In this document: piece after piece, positions 14,523 through 20,965 of the stretch
Layout: each line of letters opens with the position of its first letter
Numbering within the stretch: the stretch's first letter is position 1
Assembly (NCBI GenBank): GCA_934667425.1
Contig: CAKULV010000050.1
Coordinates: forward strand, 1-20,965
DNA from: an uncultured Kiritimatiellota bacterium
Lineage (GTDB): Bacteria > Verrucomicrobiota > Kiritimatiellia > RFP12 > UBA1067
Direction: 5' to 3'
Length of the DNA: 20,965 nucleotides
Position numbers and translations under genes: made by a program
The notes under the pieces: model-generated
The model's input: the letters and a program-made list of their open reading frames with translations, nothing else
Database searches by the model: none
Told to the model about the DNA's origin: nothing

Positions 14523-15059
14523 TTACGCCCTCCCCGCGAACGGCATGCCAAGCGCTTCAAGAAGCGCCTTCGCCGCCTTGTTGTCGTTGCTGGACGTCAC
14601 AAACGTGATGTCCATGCCGGAATGGCCAGCAGATGCTTCCACGAGTTCCGGGAAGATCGAGTGGTCCTTGACTCCGAGCGTGTAGTTGCCGCGCCCGTCA
14701 AAGCCGCGGTTCGAGATGCCGTGGAAGTCGCGAATGCGCGGAAGCGCAGCCGAGATCAGGCGCTCCACGAATTCCCACATGCGCTCTCCGCGTAGCGTGA
14801 CCTTCGCGCCGATGACCATGCCTTCGCGCAGCTTGAAGTTCGAGATCGACTTCTTGGCCTTGCAGACCTTCGGCTTCTGGCCCGTGATTGTGGCCAGATC
14901 GCCCATTAGGTTCTTCTGCTCGTCCTTTGAGACGATGCCGAAGCCCATGTTCAGCACCACCTTGAGAAGGCGGGGCACGAGCATGCGGTTCTTTGTCTCG
15001 AGCTTCTGCTCAAGAGCAGGAACCACTTCCTTGTTGTATTTATCTTTGAGGTTCGACAT
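14523..15059 (-). CDS. rplE: 50S ribosomal protein L5 (uL5)
   Basis: A 178-residue protein that binds 5S rRNA and contacts P-site tRNA. Recognised by VLNMGFGIVSKD, the TGQKPKVCKAKKSISNFKLR segment, LRGERMWEFVERLI and the YTLGVKDHSIFPEL / GMDITFVTS end. Length usual. Starts 3 nt after rplX. Confidence 0.96.
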   Translation of the reverse strand: MSNLKDKYNKEVVPALEQKLETKNRMLVPRLLKVVLNMGFGIVSKDEQKNLMGDLATITGQKPKVCKAKKSISNFKLREGMVIGAKVTLRGERMWEFVERLISAALPRIRDFHGISNRGFDGRGNYTLGVKDHSIFPELVEASAGHSGMDITFVTSSNDNKAAKALLEALGMPFAGRA

Positions 15060-15062
15060 GGC

Positions 15063-15374
15063 TTAGATAACCTTTCCGGATGCTTTGAGCTTGCGGGCCT
15101 TCTTGCCGTCCTTCTCGGCGGCCGCCACCCGCGAACCCTTCTTTGCATCGGCATCGTAAGGCATGAGCTTGCAGAGACGGATTGGCATCTCGATGTCGAT
15201 GAGACCGCCAGCGGACTGCTGCGTGCGGCGCATCGCCTTCTTGTGCTTGTTCAGCCCCTCTACAATTGCCGTGCCCTTCTTGGGATTCACGCTCTTCACC
15301 GTGCCCGTGCGGCCGGCGTCATTGCCGTGAGTGACGATCACGGTGTCGTTCTTCTTGATTCGTGCGATACTCAT
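15063..15374 (-). CDS. rplX: 50S ribosomal protein L24 (uL24)
   Basis: A 103-residue assembly-initiator protein with a KOW motif (KNDTVIVTHGNDAGRTGTVKS, 8-28), GLNKHKKAMR and the GGLIDIEMPI strand. Basic tail. Ribosome-binding site AAGGAG precedes the ATG at 15374, 11 nt after rplN. Confidence 0.95.
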   Translation of the reverse strand: MSIARIKKNDTVIVTHGNDAGRTGTVKSVNPKKGTAIVEGLNKHKKAMRRTQQSAGGLIDIEMPIRLCKLMPYDADAKKGSRVAAAEKDGKKARKLKASGKVI

Positions 15375-15385
15375 GATTCGTCTCC

Positions 15386-15751
15386 TTAGACCACTTCCGG
15401 GGCCATAGACAGGATCTTCATGTAGTTCTTCTCGCGCAGCTCGCGCGGAACCGGGCCGAACACGCGGCTGCCGATCGGATTCAGCTTGGAATCCACCAGC
15501 ACGCAGGCGTTCTGGTCAAAGTGCACACGCTGACCGTCCTCGCGGACTATCGGCGCACCCGTGCGGATGATCACCGCCGTCGCGACCTGACCCTTCTTGA
15601 TCGAGCCGGTCGGGGAGGCCTCCTTGATGGCGACGCGGATGATGTCGCCAAGGTGGGCGTACTCCTTGCGCTGCTTGAGGATGCGGAAGCACATCGCGCG
15701 CTTGGCGCCGGTGTTGTCCGCAACAACCAGATTTGACAGTTCTTGCAACAT
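15386..15751 (-). CDS. rplN: 50S ribosomal protein L14 (uL14)
   Basis: A 121-residue, highly conserved protein at the subunit interface. Signature stretches are LVVADNTGAKRAMCFRIL, GDIIRVAIKEA, KKGQVATAVIIRT and GSRVFGPVPRELRE. Starts 2 nt after the rpsQ stop; in E. coli this is the first gene of the spc operon, but no promoter or terminator separates the two groups here. Confidence 0.97.
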   Translation of the reverse strand: MLQELSNLVVADNTGAKRAMCFRILKQRKEYAHLGDIIRVAIKEASPTGSIKKGQVATAVIIRTGAPIVREDGQRVHFDQNACVLVDSKLNPIGSRVFGPVPRELREKNYMKILSMAPEVV

Positions 15752-15753
15752 GG

Positions 15754-16011
15754 TTACTTGCCCTCCACCACGCGCCAGCGCTTTGTAGCGCTCAGCGGGC
15801 GGGTTTCCATGATTGTCACGATGTCGCCGACCTGGGCCGTGTCGGCCTCGTCGTGCACGTGGTACTTCTTGGCGCGAACGACCACCTTGCCGTACAGCGG
15901 GTGAAGTTCGCGGTATTCGACTTTCACGACGATGGACTTCGCGCCCATCTTGGACGTGACCGTCCCTTTGCGGACCTTGCGGGCGCCGCGCTTCGTTTCA
16001 TTCGTGTTCAT
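15754..16011 (-). CDS. rpsQ: 30S ribosomal protein S17 (uS17)
   Basis: An 85-residue OB-fold 16S-rRNA-binding protein: KGTVTSKMGAKSIVVKVEY, HPLYGKVVVRAKKYHVHDE, VGDIVTIMETRPLS. The ATG overlaps the rplP stop (TGATG), with AGGAGTG inside rplP as ribosome-binding site, so rpmC, which normally lies between these two genes, is absent. The longer open frame to 16239 is inside rplP and unsupported. Confidence 0.95.
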   Translation of the reverse strand: MNTNETKRGARKVRKGTVTSKMGAKSIVVKVEYRELHPLYGKVVVRAKKYHVHDEADTAQVGDIVTIMETRPLSATKRWRVVEGK

Positions 16012-16433
16012 CAGATTTTCACTCCTGCACGGGTGATGAATTTCGTGTGGATGCCGATCTTGGTGGCCGCCAGACGGAGACACTCGCGAGCGACCTCCTC
16101 TGAAACGCCGCCCACCTCGAACAGCACCTTGCCGGGAAGGATCACGGCAGCCCAGAATTCGGGGTTGCCCTTTCCTCCACCCATACGCACTTCGATTGGC
16201 TTCCTTGTGACAGGCTTGTCGGGGAACACGCGAATCCACAGCTTGCCCTTGCGCTTCATCTCACGATTGATCGCAACACGGCAGGCCTCGATCTGCGTGG
16301 CCGTAAGATCGCCGCGCGTCATCGCCTTGAGACCGAATTCGCCGTAGGCGAGCTCGGTTCCGGATGTCGCGTAGCCGGCACGATTGCCTTTCGATACCTT
16401 ACGGTACTTGACTCTCTTTGGCATCAAGGGCAT
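16011..16433 (-). CDS. rplP: 50S ribosomal protein L16 (uL16)
   Basis: A 140-residue protein near the A site and peptidyl-transferase centre. MPKRVKYRKVSKGNRAG, the GEFGLKAM strand, ACRVAINREMKRKGKLWIRVFPDKPVT and RMGGGKGNPEFWAAV (the GKGxxExWxA segment) are diagnostic. Start ATG at 16433 is preceded by AGGAAG inside the end of rpsC, 3 nt from its stop. Confidence 0.96.
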   Translation of the reverse strand: MPLMPKRVKYRKVSKGNRAGYATSGTELAYGEFGLKAMTRGDLTATQIEACRVAINREMKRKGKLWIRVFPDKPVTRKPIEVRMGGGKGNPEFWAAVILPGKVLFEVGGVSEEVARECLRLAATKIGIHTKFITRAGVKI

Positions 16434-16436
16434 GGC

Positions 16437-17120
16437 TTACTTCCTCTCCTTCCGCTCTCCGCGCTCGCGGCGGTTGCCGCCGGTCGTGCGAGGCTGGAAA
16501 TCCTCTTTCTTGCAGATCCACACCTTGATGCCGATCTTTCCGGCCGTGGTGTTGGCTTCCGCAAACCCATAGTCAATGTTCTCACGGAGCGTGTGCAGCG
16601 GCACCTTGCCCTGGCGGAACCATTCGACGCGCGCGATCTCTGCGCCGTTGATTCGTCCGCTGGCGTGTATCTTGATGCCGTCTACGCCCATGTCCATCGC
16701 GACCTTCTCGGCGCGCTTCATCGCGCGCTTGAGGGCGATGCGGCGCTCGAGCTGCTGCGCGATCGACTCGGCAACGAGCTGGGCATCGGCATCGGCGTCG
16801 CGCACCTCCTTGATCTCAAGATAGACCTCCTTCTTGGTCATCTTGGAGAGCTCGTCGCGGATCTTGTCCACGTCCTGCCCCTTGCGCCCGATGATGACGC
16901 CTGGACGCGCACTCATGAGAGTGACGCGCACACGGTTGGCGTAGCGCTCGACGATGATCTTGGAGAGGCCGGCCTCGGAAAGGCGGCTCTTGACGAATTC
17001 GCGGATGGCGTTGTCCTCGACCAGGAACGCACCGAAGTTCTTCTTCTGCGCGAACCACTTGGAACGCCATGCACGGCTCACGGGCAGACGAAACCCGACC
17101 GGATTGACTTTCTGTCCCAT
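16437..17120 (-). CDS. rpsC: 30S ribosomal protein S3 (uS3)
   Basis: A 227-residue protein of the mRNA entry channel. The start MGQKVNPVGFRLPVSRAW and the KH domain loop GVIIGRKG (74-81) are clear; the C-terminal domain has GIKIHASGRINGAEIAR and ends in an arginine/glutamate-rich tail. ATG at 17120 shares its A with the rplV stop (TAATG) and follows AAGGAGG. The longer frame to 17396 is read-through in another gene. Confidence 0.96.
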   Translation of the reverse strand: MGQKVNPVGFRLPVSRAWRSKWFAQKKNFGAFLVEDNAIREFVKSRLSEAGLSKIIVERYANRVRVTLMSARPGVIIGRKGQDVDKIRDELSKMTKKEVYLEIKEVRDADADAQLVAESIAQQLERRIALKRAMKRAEKVAMDMGVDGIKIHASGRINGAEIARVEWFRQGKVPLHTLRENIDYGFAEANTTAGKIGIKVWICKKEDFQPRTTGGNRRERGERKERK

Positions 17121-17464
17121 TATTTTGCCTCCTTGGAGTCCGTAAGGACAACTTTGCAGTGGCAGAGACGGCGGGCGATCGGATGCGCCGAACCACGCGC
17201 CGTCGGCCAGAACCTGCGGATACGCACGGACTCGTCGAACACGCACTCCTTCACGGTGAGCGTGGCCGTGTCGAGGCCGTTGTTGTTCTTGGCGTTTGCA
17301 GCCGCAGAAAGCAAAGTCTTCTTCAGGATGAGCGCGGCTTTCTTCGGGCTGAACTCGACGACCTTCAACGCCGCCGAAACCGGGAGCCCCCGGCACTCGC
17401 GGGCAAGCGGACGGCCCTTGGCCGCCGACATGCGCGCGTTACGGGTGATTGCTATCACTTCCAT
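17120..17464 (-). CDS. rplV: 50S ribosomal protein L22 (uL22)
   Basis: A 114-residue protein lining the exit tunnel. Recognised by the N-terminal helix region (ARMSAAKGRPLARECRGLPV), SPKKAALILKKTLLSAAANA, and the loop-bearing C-terminal IRRFWPTARGSAHPIARRLCH, the hairpin that reaches the tunnel. The usual KxKxK-x-VADLIRG N-terminal pattern is rather divergent. Starts 8 nt after rpsS. Confidence 0.94.
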   Translation of the reverse strand: MEVIAITRNARMSAAKGRPLARECRGLPVSAALKVVEFSPKKAALILKKTLLSAAANAKNNNGLDTATLTVKECVFDESVRIRRFWPTARGSAHPIARRLCHCKVVLTDSKEAK

Positions 17465-17472
17465 CTCTTACC

Positions 17473-17751
17473 TTACCTTTCGGCCTTTTCGACATGGGCG
17501 CCGTGCGACTTGAACGTACGGGTCGGGGCGAATTCGCCGAGACGGTGGCCGACCATGTTCTCTGTGACGAACACAGGGGTATGCTGACGGCCGTTGTGCA
17601 CGGCGAACGTCAGTCCCACAAACTCAGGGAGCACCATGGAACGGCGGCTCCACGTCTTGATGGGCTGCTTCTTGCCAGCGGCCTGCATCTTCTCGACCTT
17701 CCTCAGGAGGCTCTCCTCCACATAAGGTCCCTTCTTAAGTGAACGCGCCAT
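17473..17751 (-). CDS. rpsS: 30S ribosomal protein S19 (uS19)
   Basis: A 92-residue protein of the small-subunit head: MARSLKKGPYVEESLLRKV, IKTWSRRSMVLPEFVGLTFAVHNG and VTENMVGHRLGEFAPTR are diagnostic. It starts 3 nt after the rplB stop. Confidence 0.97.
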   Translation of the reverse strand: MARSLKKGPYVEESLLRKVEKMQAAGKKQPIKTWSRRSMVLPEFVGLTFAVHNGRQHTPVFVTENMVGHRLGEFAPTRTFKSHGAHVEKAER

Positions 17752-17754
17752 GGA

Positions 17755-18579
17755 TTATTTCCTCCGTTTGACGATGACCTTGTTCGAGGCCTTGTGCGGA
17801 TTGCGGGTCTTGCCGCCCTTCGCAAGCTGGCCCCACGGCGAACGCGGGTGGCTGCCGCCGGACGTACGGCCCTCGCCGCCGCCCATCGGGTGATCCACAG
17901 GGTTCATCGCCACACCGCGCACCGTCGGGCGAATGCCGAGGTAGCGCTTGCGGCCAGCCTTGCCGAGCTGGATGGAACCCCAATCCTTGTTGCCGACAGT
18001 TCCGACCGTCGCCCTGCAGCGTCCGCTGAAGATGCGGACTTCGCCAGACGACATCTTGAGCGTAACCGTATCGCCGTCGCGGGCCATGAGCTGCGCCTCG
18101 GTGCCGGCCGAACGCGCAACCTTTGCGCCCTGGCCGGGAACGAGCTCGACGCAGTGGACCATGAGCCCGAGCGGGATGAGCGACAGCGGCAGGCTGTTGC
18201 CGGGCGTGGCTTCGGCCTTCTCGCCGCTCATGAGCGTCATGCCGGGCTTCACGCCTTCGGCCGCGAGGATGTACGACAGCGTTCCGTCCTCGTACTTCAG
18301 GAGCGCGAGGTTGGCGCTGCGGTTCGGATCGTAGGCAATAGCCTCGACCGTCGCCGGCATGCCGTCTTTCTTGCGCATGAAGTCAACGATGCGGTAGCGG
18401 CGCTTCACGCCGCCGCCCTTGTGGCGCGTGGTGATGACGCCCGTGTTGTTGCGGCCCGCCTTCTTGCGCAGGGGACGCGTCAACGACTTCACCGGCTTTT
18501 TCTCGGTGATCTCCTCGAACGTGGGAGCAACGCGGAAGCGCATACCCTGCGAACGAGCCTTGAATGTCTTAAGTGCCAT
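17755..18579 (-). CDS. rplB: 50S ribosomal protein L2 (uL2)
   Basis: A 274-residue, highly conserved core protein needed for subunit association and peptidyl transfer. The signature RGVAMNPVDHPMGGGEGR includes the conserved His230; GRNNTGVITTRHKGGGVKRR near the N-terminus and the basic end KASNKVIVKRRK are also typical. Starts 14 nt after rplW. Confidence 0.97.
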   Translation of the reverse strand: MALKTFKARSQGMRFRVAPTFEEITEKKPVKSLTRPLRKKAGRNNTGVITTRHKGGGVKRRYRIVDFMRKKDGMPATVEAIAYDPNRSANLALLKYEDGTLSYILAAEGVKPGMTLMSGEKAEATPGNSLPLSLIPLGLMVHCVELVPGQGAKVARSAGTEAQLMARDGDTVTLKMSSGEVRIFSGRCRATVGTVGNKDWGSIQLGKAGRKRYLGIRPTVRGVAMNPVDHPMGGGEGRTSGGSHPRSPWGQLAKGGKTRNPHKASNKVIVKRRK

Positions 18580-18593
18580 GATCTATGGGCTCC

Positions 18594-18872
18594 TTACACC
18601 TGTTCGATGCGCTCACCGGCCTTGACCGTGACGATCGCGCGCTTCCAGGTGGATTCCTTCACCTGACGGCGCGTGCCACGAATCGTGCGGAGACCGCCCT
18701 TCATGTTCTGGGTGTTGACGGCGAGCACATGCACGCCGTACTTCTTCTCCACCGCCTGGCGGATCTCCGGCTTGGACGCCGACCGGTCCACCTCAAGGCA
18801 GTAACGATTCAAAGCGCTCATCGCTGACCCCTTCTCGGTGATCAGTATGCGCTTGACGATTTCCTTTGCCAT
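18594..18872 (-). CDS. rplW: 50S ribosomal protein L23 (uL23)
   Basis: A 92-residue tunnel-exit protein, docking site for trigger factor and SRP. VKRILITEKGSAMS, YCLEVDRSASKPEIRQAVEKKYGVHVLAVNT and KGGLRTIRGTRRQ follow the family pattern. The ATG shares a base with the rplD stop (TAATG), with AAGGAGG just before it. Confidence 0.95.
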   Translation of the reverse strand: MAKEIVKRILITEKGSAMSALNRYCLEVDRSASKPEIRQAVEKKYGVHVLAVNTQNMKGGLRTIRGTRRQVKESTWKRAIVTVKAGERIEQV

Positions 18873-19516
18873 TACTTCGCCTCCTTCTTGACGGCGGCCA
18901 TGCGCTTGACCAGGGCGTCAAAGCCGGCCTTGTCGCACACGATCGTCCTGAACTTCAGGATGGAGTAGACGTCCGCCTCCGACGCCGTAAGGAACGCGGC
19001 CCTCGCGAGGTTTGCCGTAACGCGGGCAACCGTCTCGTCGAACTTCTCGGTCACGACAAGAGCGCTGCGCTCGACGCCGGCCTTCTTGAGAAGCGCCGCC
19101 ATCAGCTTGGTCTTCGGCTCCTCGAACTTGAACTCGGAGACGACAACGACGTCGCCAGCGGCAATCTTCTCGGAGAACGCGCGCGCAAACGCCAGCTGCA
19201 TGACCTTGCGGTTGATCTTCTGCGAGAAGTCGCGCGGCTTCGGACCGTGCGCCACGCCACCGCCGCGCCAAACCGGCGACTGACGGAATCCGGCGCGGGC
19301 ATTGCCCGTACCCTTCTGCTTCCACGGCTTCTTGTTGGAGCCGGCAACCTCGCCCTTGCCCTTCGTGCAGGCCGTTCCGGCCCGCATGGAGTTGCGTATC
19401 GCCGTAACCGCGTCCTTGACGGCCTGCTCGCCCTTTTCAAGCGTGAGCTGGGCATCGTCGAACGCAATGTCGGCCCCTGCCACACCGGCAGACGTAAATG
19501 CCTTAATCGTTGCCAT
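18872..19516 (-). CDS. rplD: 50S ribosomal protein L4 (uL4)
   Basis: A 214-residue protein with the extended loop reaching the exit tunnel: NSMRAGTACTKGKGEVAGSN then KPWKQKGTGNARAGFRQSPVWRGGGVAHGPKPRDF, which is diagnostic. In E. coli L4 represses its own operon through the S10 leader; the long structured leader here makes an analogous role worth considering, though unproven. Starts 3 nt after rplC. Confidence 0.96.
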   Translation of the reverse strand: MATIKAFTSAGVAGADIAFDDAQLTLEKGEQAVKDAVTAIRNSMRAGTACTKGKGEVAGSNKKPWKQKGTGNARAGFRQSPVWRGGGVAHGPKPRDFSQKINRKVMQLAFARAFSEKIAAGDVVVVSEFKFEEPKTKLMAALLKKAGVERSALVVTEKFDETVARVTANLARAAFLTASEADVYSILKFRTIVCDKAGFDALVKRMAAVKKEAK

Positions 19517-19519
19517 TGC

Positions 19520-20242
19520 TTACTTCGCTCCCTTCTTCGCCGCCTTGAACGCAAGGGCCGCATTTTTCAGCGACTTGCGGACGAAGACGAAACCATCGCG
19601 GGCGCCCGGGATGGAACCCTTGACGAGAATCGCGTTGTCCTCCGGACGGATCTGGACGACCTCGAGATTGATGTTCTTGCGGTTGACGTCACCCATGTGG
19701 CCGGGCATCTTCTTGCCCTTCTCGATCCAGCCGGGGAGGTCGCGCGCCGCCAGACCGCCCGTGCGGCGCTTGGAGTGGCCGCCGTGCGTCATGTTGCCGC
19801 CCGCGAACTTGTAGCGGCGAAGCACACCGGCAAAGCCGCGCCCCTTCGTCACGCCAGTCACGTCAACGTACTTCACGCCCTTGAAGTTCTCGACGGTGAG
19901 CGTATCGCCGACCTTCACCTCTTCGCCTTCGTCAAGCGCAAACTCCTTGAGTACGCGAACGCCCTTCGACAGACCGCCCGTCTTCGTGAGGTGGCCGCTC
20001 TCCGCCTTGCTCATGCGGTTGCGGGCCTTGCGCCCCTCGTGGGCGTCCTTGTCGGCCTCGGGGTCCTTCCAGAGCTTCTGGTCGCCGAATCCGAGCTGCG
20101 CCGCAACGTAGCCATCCTTCTCAAGGGTCTTAACCTGCACGACCGGGCAGGGACCCACCTCGATGACCGTGACGCATACGCGCTTGCCATCCTCGGTGAA
20201 CACCTGGGTCATGCCGACTTTCTTTCCGATCAAACCTTCCAT
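19520..20242 (-). CDS. rplC: 50S ribosomal protein L3 (uL3)
   Basis: A 240-residue early-assembly protein reaching the peptidyl-transferase centre. GLIGKKVGMTQVFTEDG at the start, VTGVTKGRGFAGVLRRYKF (128-146), GKKMPGHMG and the C-terminal ILVKGSIPGA identify it. Between them the loop (residues 151-175) reads GGLAARDLPGW where most bacteria have a GSIG....P.(K/R)V pattern, an unusual variant near the catalytic centre. His182 replaces the Gln that is methylated in E. coli, a common substitution. TAAGGAGGGG overlaps the rpsJ stop as ribosome-binding site. Confidence 0.95.
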   Translation of the reverse strand: MEGLIGKKVGMTQVFTEDGKRVCVTVIEVGPCPVVQVKTLEKDGYVAAQLGFGDQKLWKDPEADKDAHEGRKARNRMSKAESGHLTKTGGLSKGVRVLKEFALDEGEEVKVGDTLTVENFKGVKYVDVTGVTKGRGFAGVLRRYKFAGGNMTHGGHSKRRTGGLAARDLPGWIEKGKKMPGHMGDVNRKNINLEVVQIRPEDNAILVKGSIPGARDGFVFVRKSLKNAALAFKAAKKGAK

Positions 20243-20251
20243 GGCCCCTCC

Positions 20252-20560
20252 TTACACCCGGATTGTGATGTCCACGCCCGCAGGCAGGTTGAGCTTCTTC
20301 AGTTCGTCGATCGTCTTCGCCGTGGGGTTGACGATGTCGAGCAGACGCTTGTGCGTCCGCATCTCGAACTGATCCATTGACTTCTTGTCGACGTTCGGTG
20401 AACGGTTCACCGTGAAACGTTCGACGCGCGTGGGGAGCGGGATCGGCCCCACCACCTGCGCACCCGTGCCCCTCGCGGTGTCGATGATCCCACCGACAGC
20501 CTGATCCAGCACACGATGGTCGTATGCCTGCAGGCGGATGCGTACTCTTTGCTGTTGCAT
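20252..20560 (-). CDS. rpsJ: 30S ribosomal protein S10 (uS10)
   Basis: A 102-residue protein, first gene of the operon. RVRIRLQAYDHRVLDQAV, GPIPLPTRVERFTVNRSP and the FEMRTHKRLLDIVNPT segment are diagnostic; S10 sits in the small-subunit head and also serves in NusB-S10 antitermination. The ribosome-binding site is poor (only GAGAGAG runs before the ATG), unlike the strong AAGGAGG sites of the following genes, which may relate to regulation in the leader. Confidence 0.96.
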   Translation of the reverse strand: MQQQRVRIRLQAYDHRVLDQAVGGIIDTARGTGAQVVGPIPLPTRVERFTVNRSPNVDKKSMDQFEMRTHKRLLDIVNPTAKTIDELKKLNLPAGVDITIRV

Positions 20561-20841
20561 CTCTGTTTCTCTCTCTTGTTTCTTGTTTTCGTTTGCCTGC
20601 CCTTCAACTTCCGGAATCTGAACCGGTCAAGCCGTTAGGCCCGTCCCCGACCCGCCCTCTCAAGGCGTCTTCCGGATTGGTCTCCGCGCAGTTCCCGTTT
20701 AGGCAAAACAGGGCAAAAAGAAAACGCCTGCGGCGCCTTCCCCGGCTTTCCACAGGCGTTTGCCTCTTTCATCCGGACGCGTCAAGTGGCCTGTTTTCAG
20801 GCCTTTCCTGACCGTATCGCTGCTATTTCCCCTAAAAAGGA
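20561..20841 (-). promoter_or_regulatory. Long structured 5' leader of the ribosomal-protein operon
   Basis: About 280 nt between the predicted transcript start and rpsJ with no coding frame that I can support. It holds a first hairpin at 20812-20781 (inner stem GGCCTG/CAGGCC with an AAAA loop, closed by GTCA/TGAC), then the terminator-like hairpin listed separately, then an unstructured purine-rich tail leading to the start codon. Confidence 0.6.
20714..20761 (-). promoter_or_regulatory. Terminator-like attenuator hairpin in the leader
   Basis: On the minus strand AAACGCCTG (20761-20753) pairs perfectly with CAGGCGTTT (20730-20722), with a 22-nt GC-rich loop that can form an inner GCC/GGC pair, followed by the U-rich TTTTCTTTTT. 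This is an intrinsic-terminator shape placed about 80 nt after the predicted start and 150 nt before rpsJ, as expected for attenuation of the whole operon. Confidence 0.65.
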
Positions 20842-20847
20842 ACGCAC

Positions 20848-20876
20848 ATTGTAGCATAAATCGGCATTCAATGCAA
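20848..20876 (-). promoter_or_regulatory. Promoter of the S10-spc operon
   Basis: Minus-strand TTGCAT (20876-20871), a 17-bp spacer and TACAAT (20853-20848) with an extended-10 TGC. The predicted start is near 20841. Confidence 0.72.
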
Positions 20877-20920
20877 TAGGGTGGCGCCCTGGATTATCCC
20901 CGGTTTTTGACCCCTAAAAT

Positions 20921-20953
20921 CGACCGCACCCAATAGAATCAGGGGTGCGGTCG
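20921..20953. terminator. Hairpin terminator upstream of the ribosomal operon, possibly bidirectional
   Basis: CGACCGCACCC (20921-20931) and GGGTGCGGTCG (20943-20953) form a perfect 11-bp stem with an 11-nt loop. On the plus strand TGTTTTTG follows; on the minus strand ATTTTA follows. It would insulate the operon's promoter from a gene further upstream beyond the window edge. Confidence 0.75.
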
Positions 20954-20965
20954 TGTTTTTGTGTT

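Noticed and set aside
15754..16239. A fusion of L29 with S17 explaining the missing rpmC
   Set aside because: The extra upstream frame lies within rplP in another frame and does not resemble L29; S17 has normal length from the ATG at 16011.
18866..20380. 504-codon plus-strand frame opposite rplD, rplC and rpsJ
   Set aside because: Antisense shadow of certain ribosomal-protein genes; no motif, no ribosome-binding site.
1..20965. tRNA genes, rRNA genes, CRISPR arrays, insertion sequences
   Set aside because: I saw no cloverleaf with CCA end, no rRNA-like stretch, no regularly spaced direct repeats and no transposase-like frame.

Overview
The window is a stretch of bacterial chromosome that is mostly GC-rich and almost entirely transcribed leftward (minus strand). 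It probably comes from an anaerobic, carbohydrate-degrading member of the Planctomycetes-Verrucomicrobia-Chlamydia group, with Kiritimatiellota or another Verrucomicrobiota the best guess. The case rests on four things: a secreted protein with the 'TW.GG...G.W....NW' and beta-strand layout common there, a GH50-agarase-like enzyme, a XylR-type (LacI-like sensor plus AraC helix-turn-helix) regulator, and a ribosomal-protein cluster without rpmD. This is inference; no rRNA is present to settle it.

Region 1 (1-9079) is a polysaccharide-utilisation locus. A minus-strand operon starts at 6488: a duplicated secreted beta-strand protein, a GH50-like agarase/beta-galactanase-type hydrolase, a lipoprotein-type serine hydrolase, a GH13 alpha-amylase-family enzyme, and the start of a further gene cut by the window edge. 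Genes overlap or nearly touch, and most carry export signals. Diverging from it at 6753 is the XylR-type regulator. Its promoter is overlapped by a perfect 22-bp palindrome, the likely operator. A convergent lactonase-fold beta-propeller gene with its own good promoter follows. The likely logic is that a sugar released by the exported hydrolases is sensed by the regulator, which switches the operon and itself.

Region 2 (9080-11981) is accessory. It holds a gene-poor stretch with a GC-rich hairpin and a perfect 36-bp palindrome, an unrecognised polytopic membrane protein with less GC-rich DNA, and a translationally coupled trio of ECF sigma factor, single-span putative anti-sigma factor and 37-residue membrane peptide, closed by a strong terminator.

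Region 3 (11947-20965) is the merged S10-spc ribosomal-protein operon: rpsJ-rplC-rplD-rplW-rplB-rpsS-rplV-rpsC-rplP-rpsQ-rplN-rplX-rplE-rpsN-rpsH-rplF-rplR-rpsE-rplO. It has a recognisable promoter, a leader of about 280 nt containing two hairpins (one a terminator-like attenuator candidate), and an intrinsic terminator directly after rplO. Relative to the usual order, rpmC (L29), rpmD (L30) and the secY continuation are missing.
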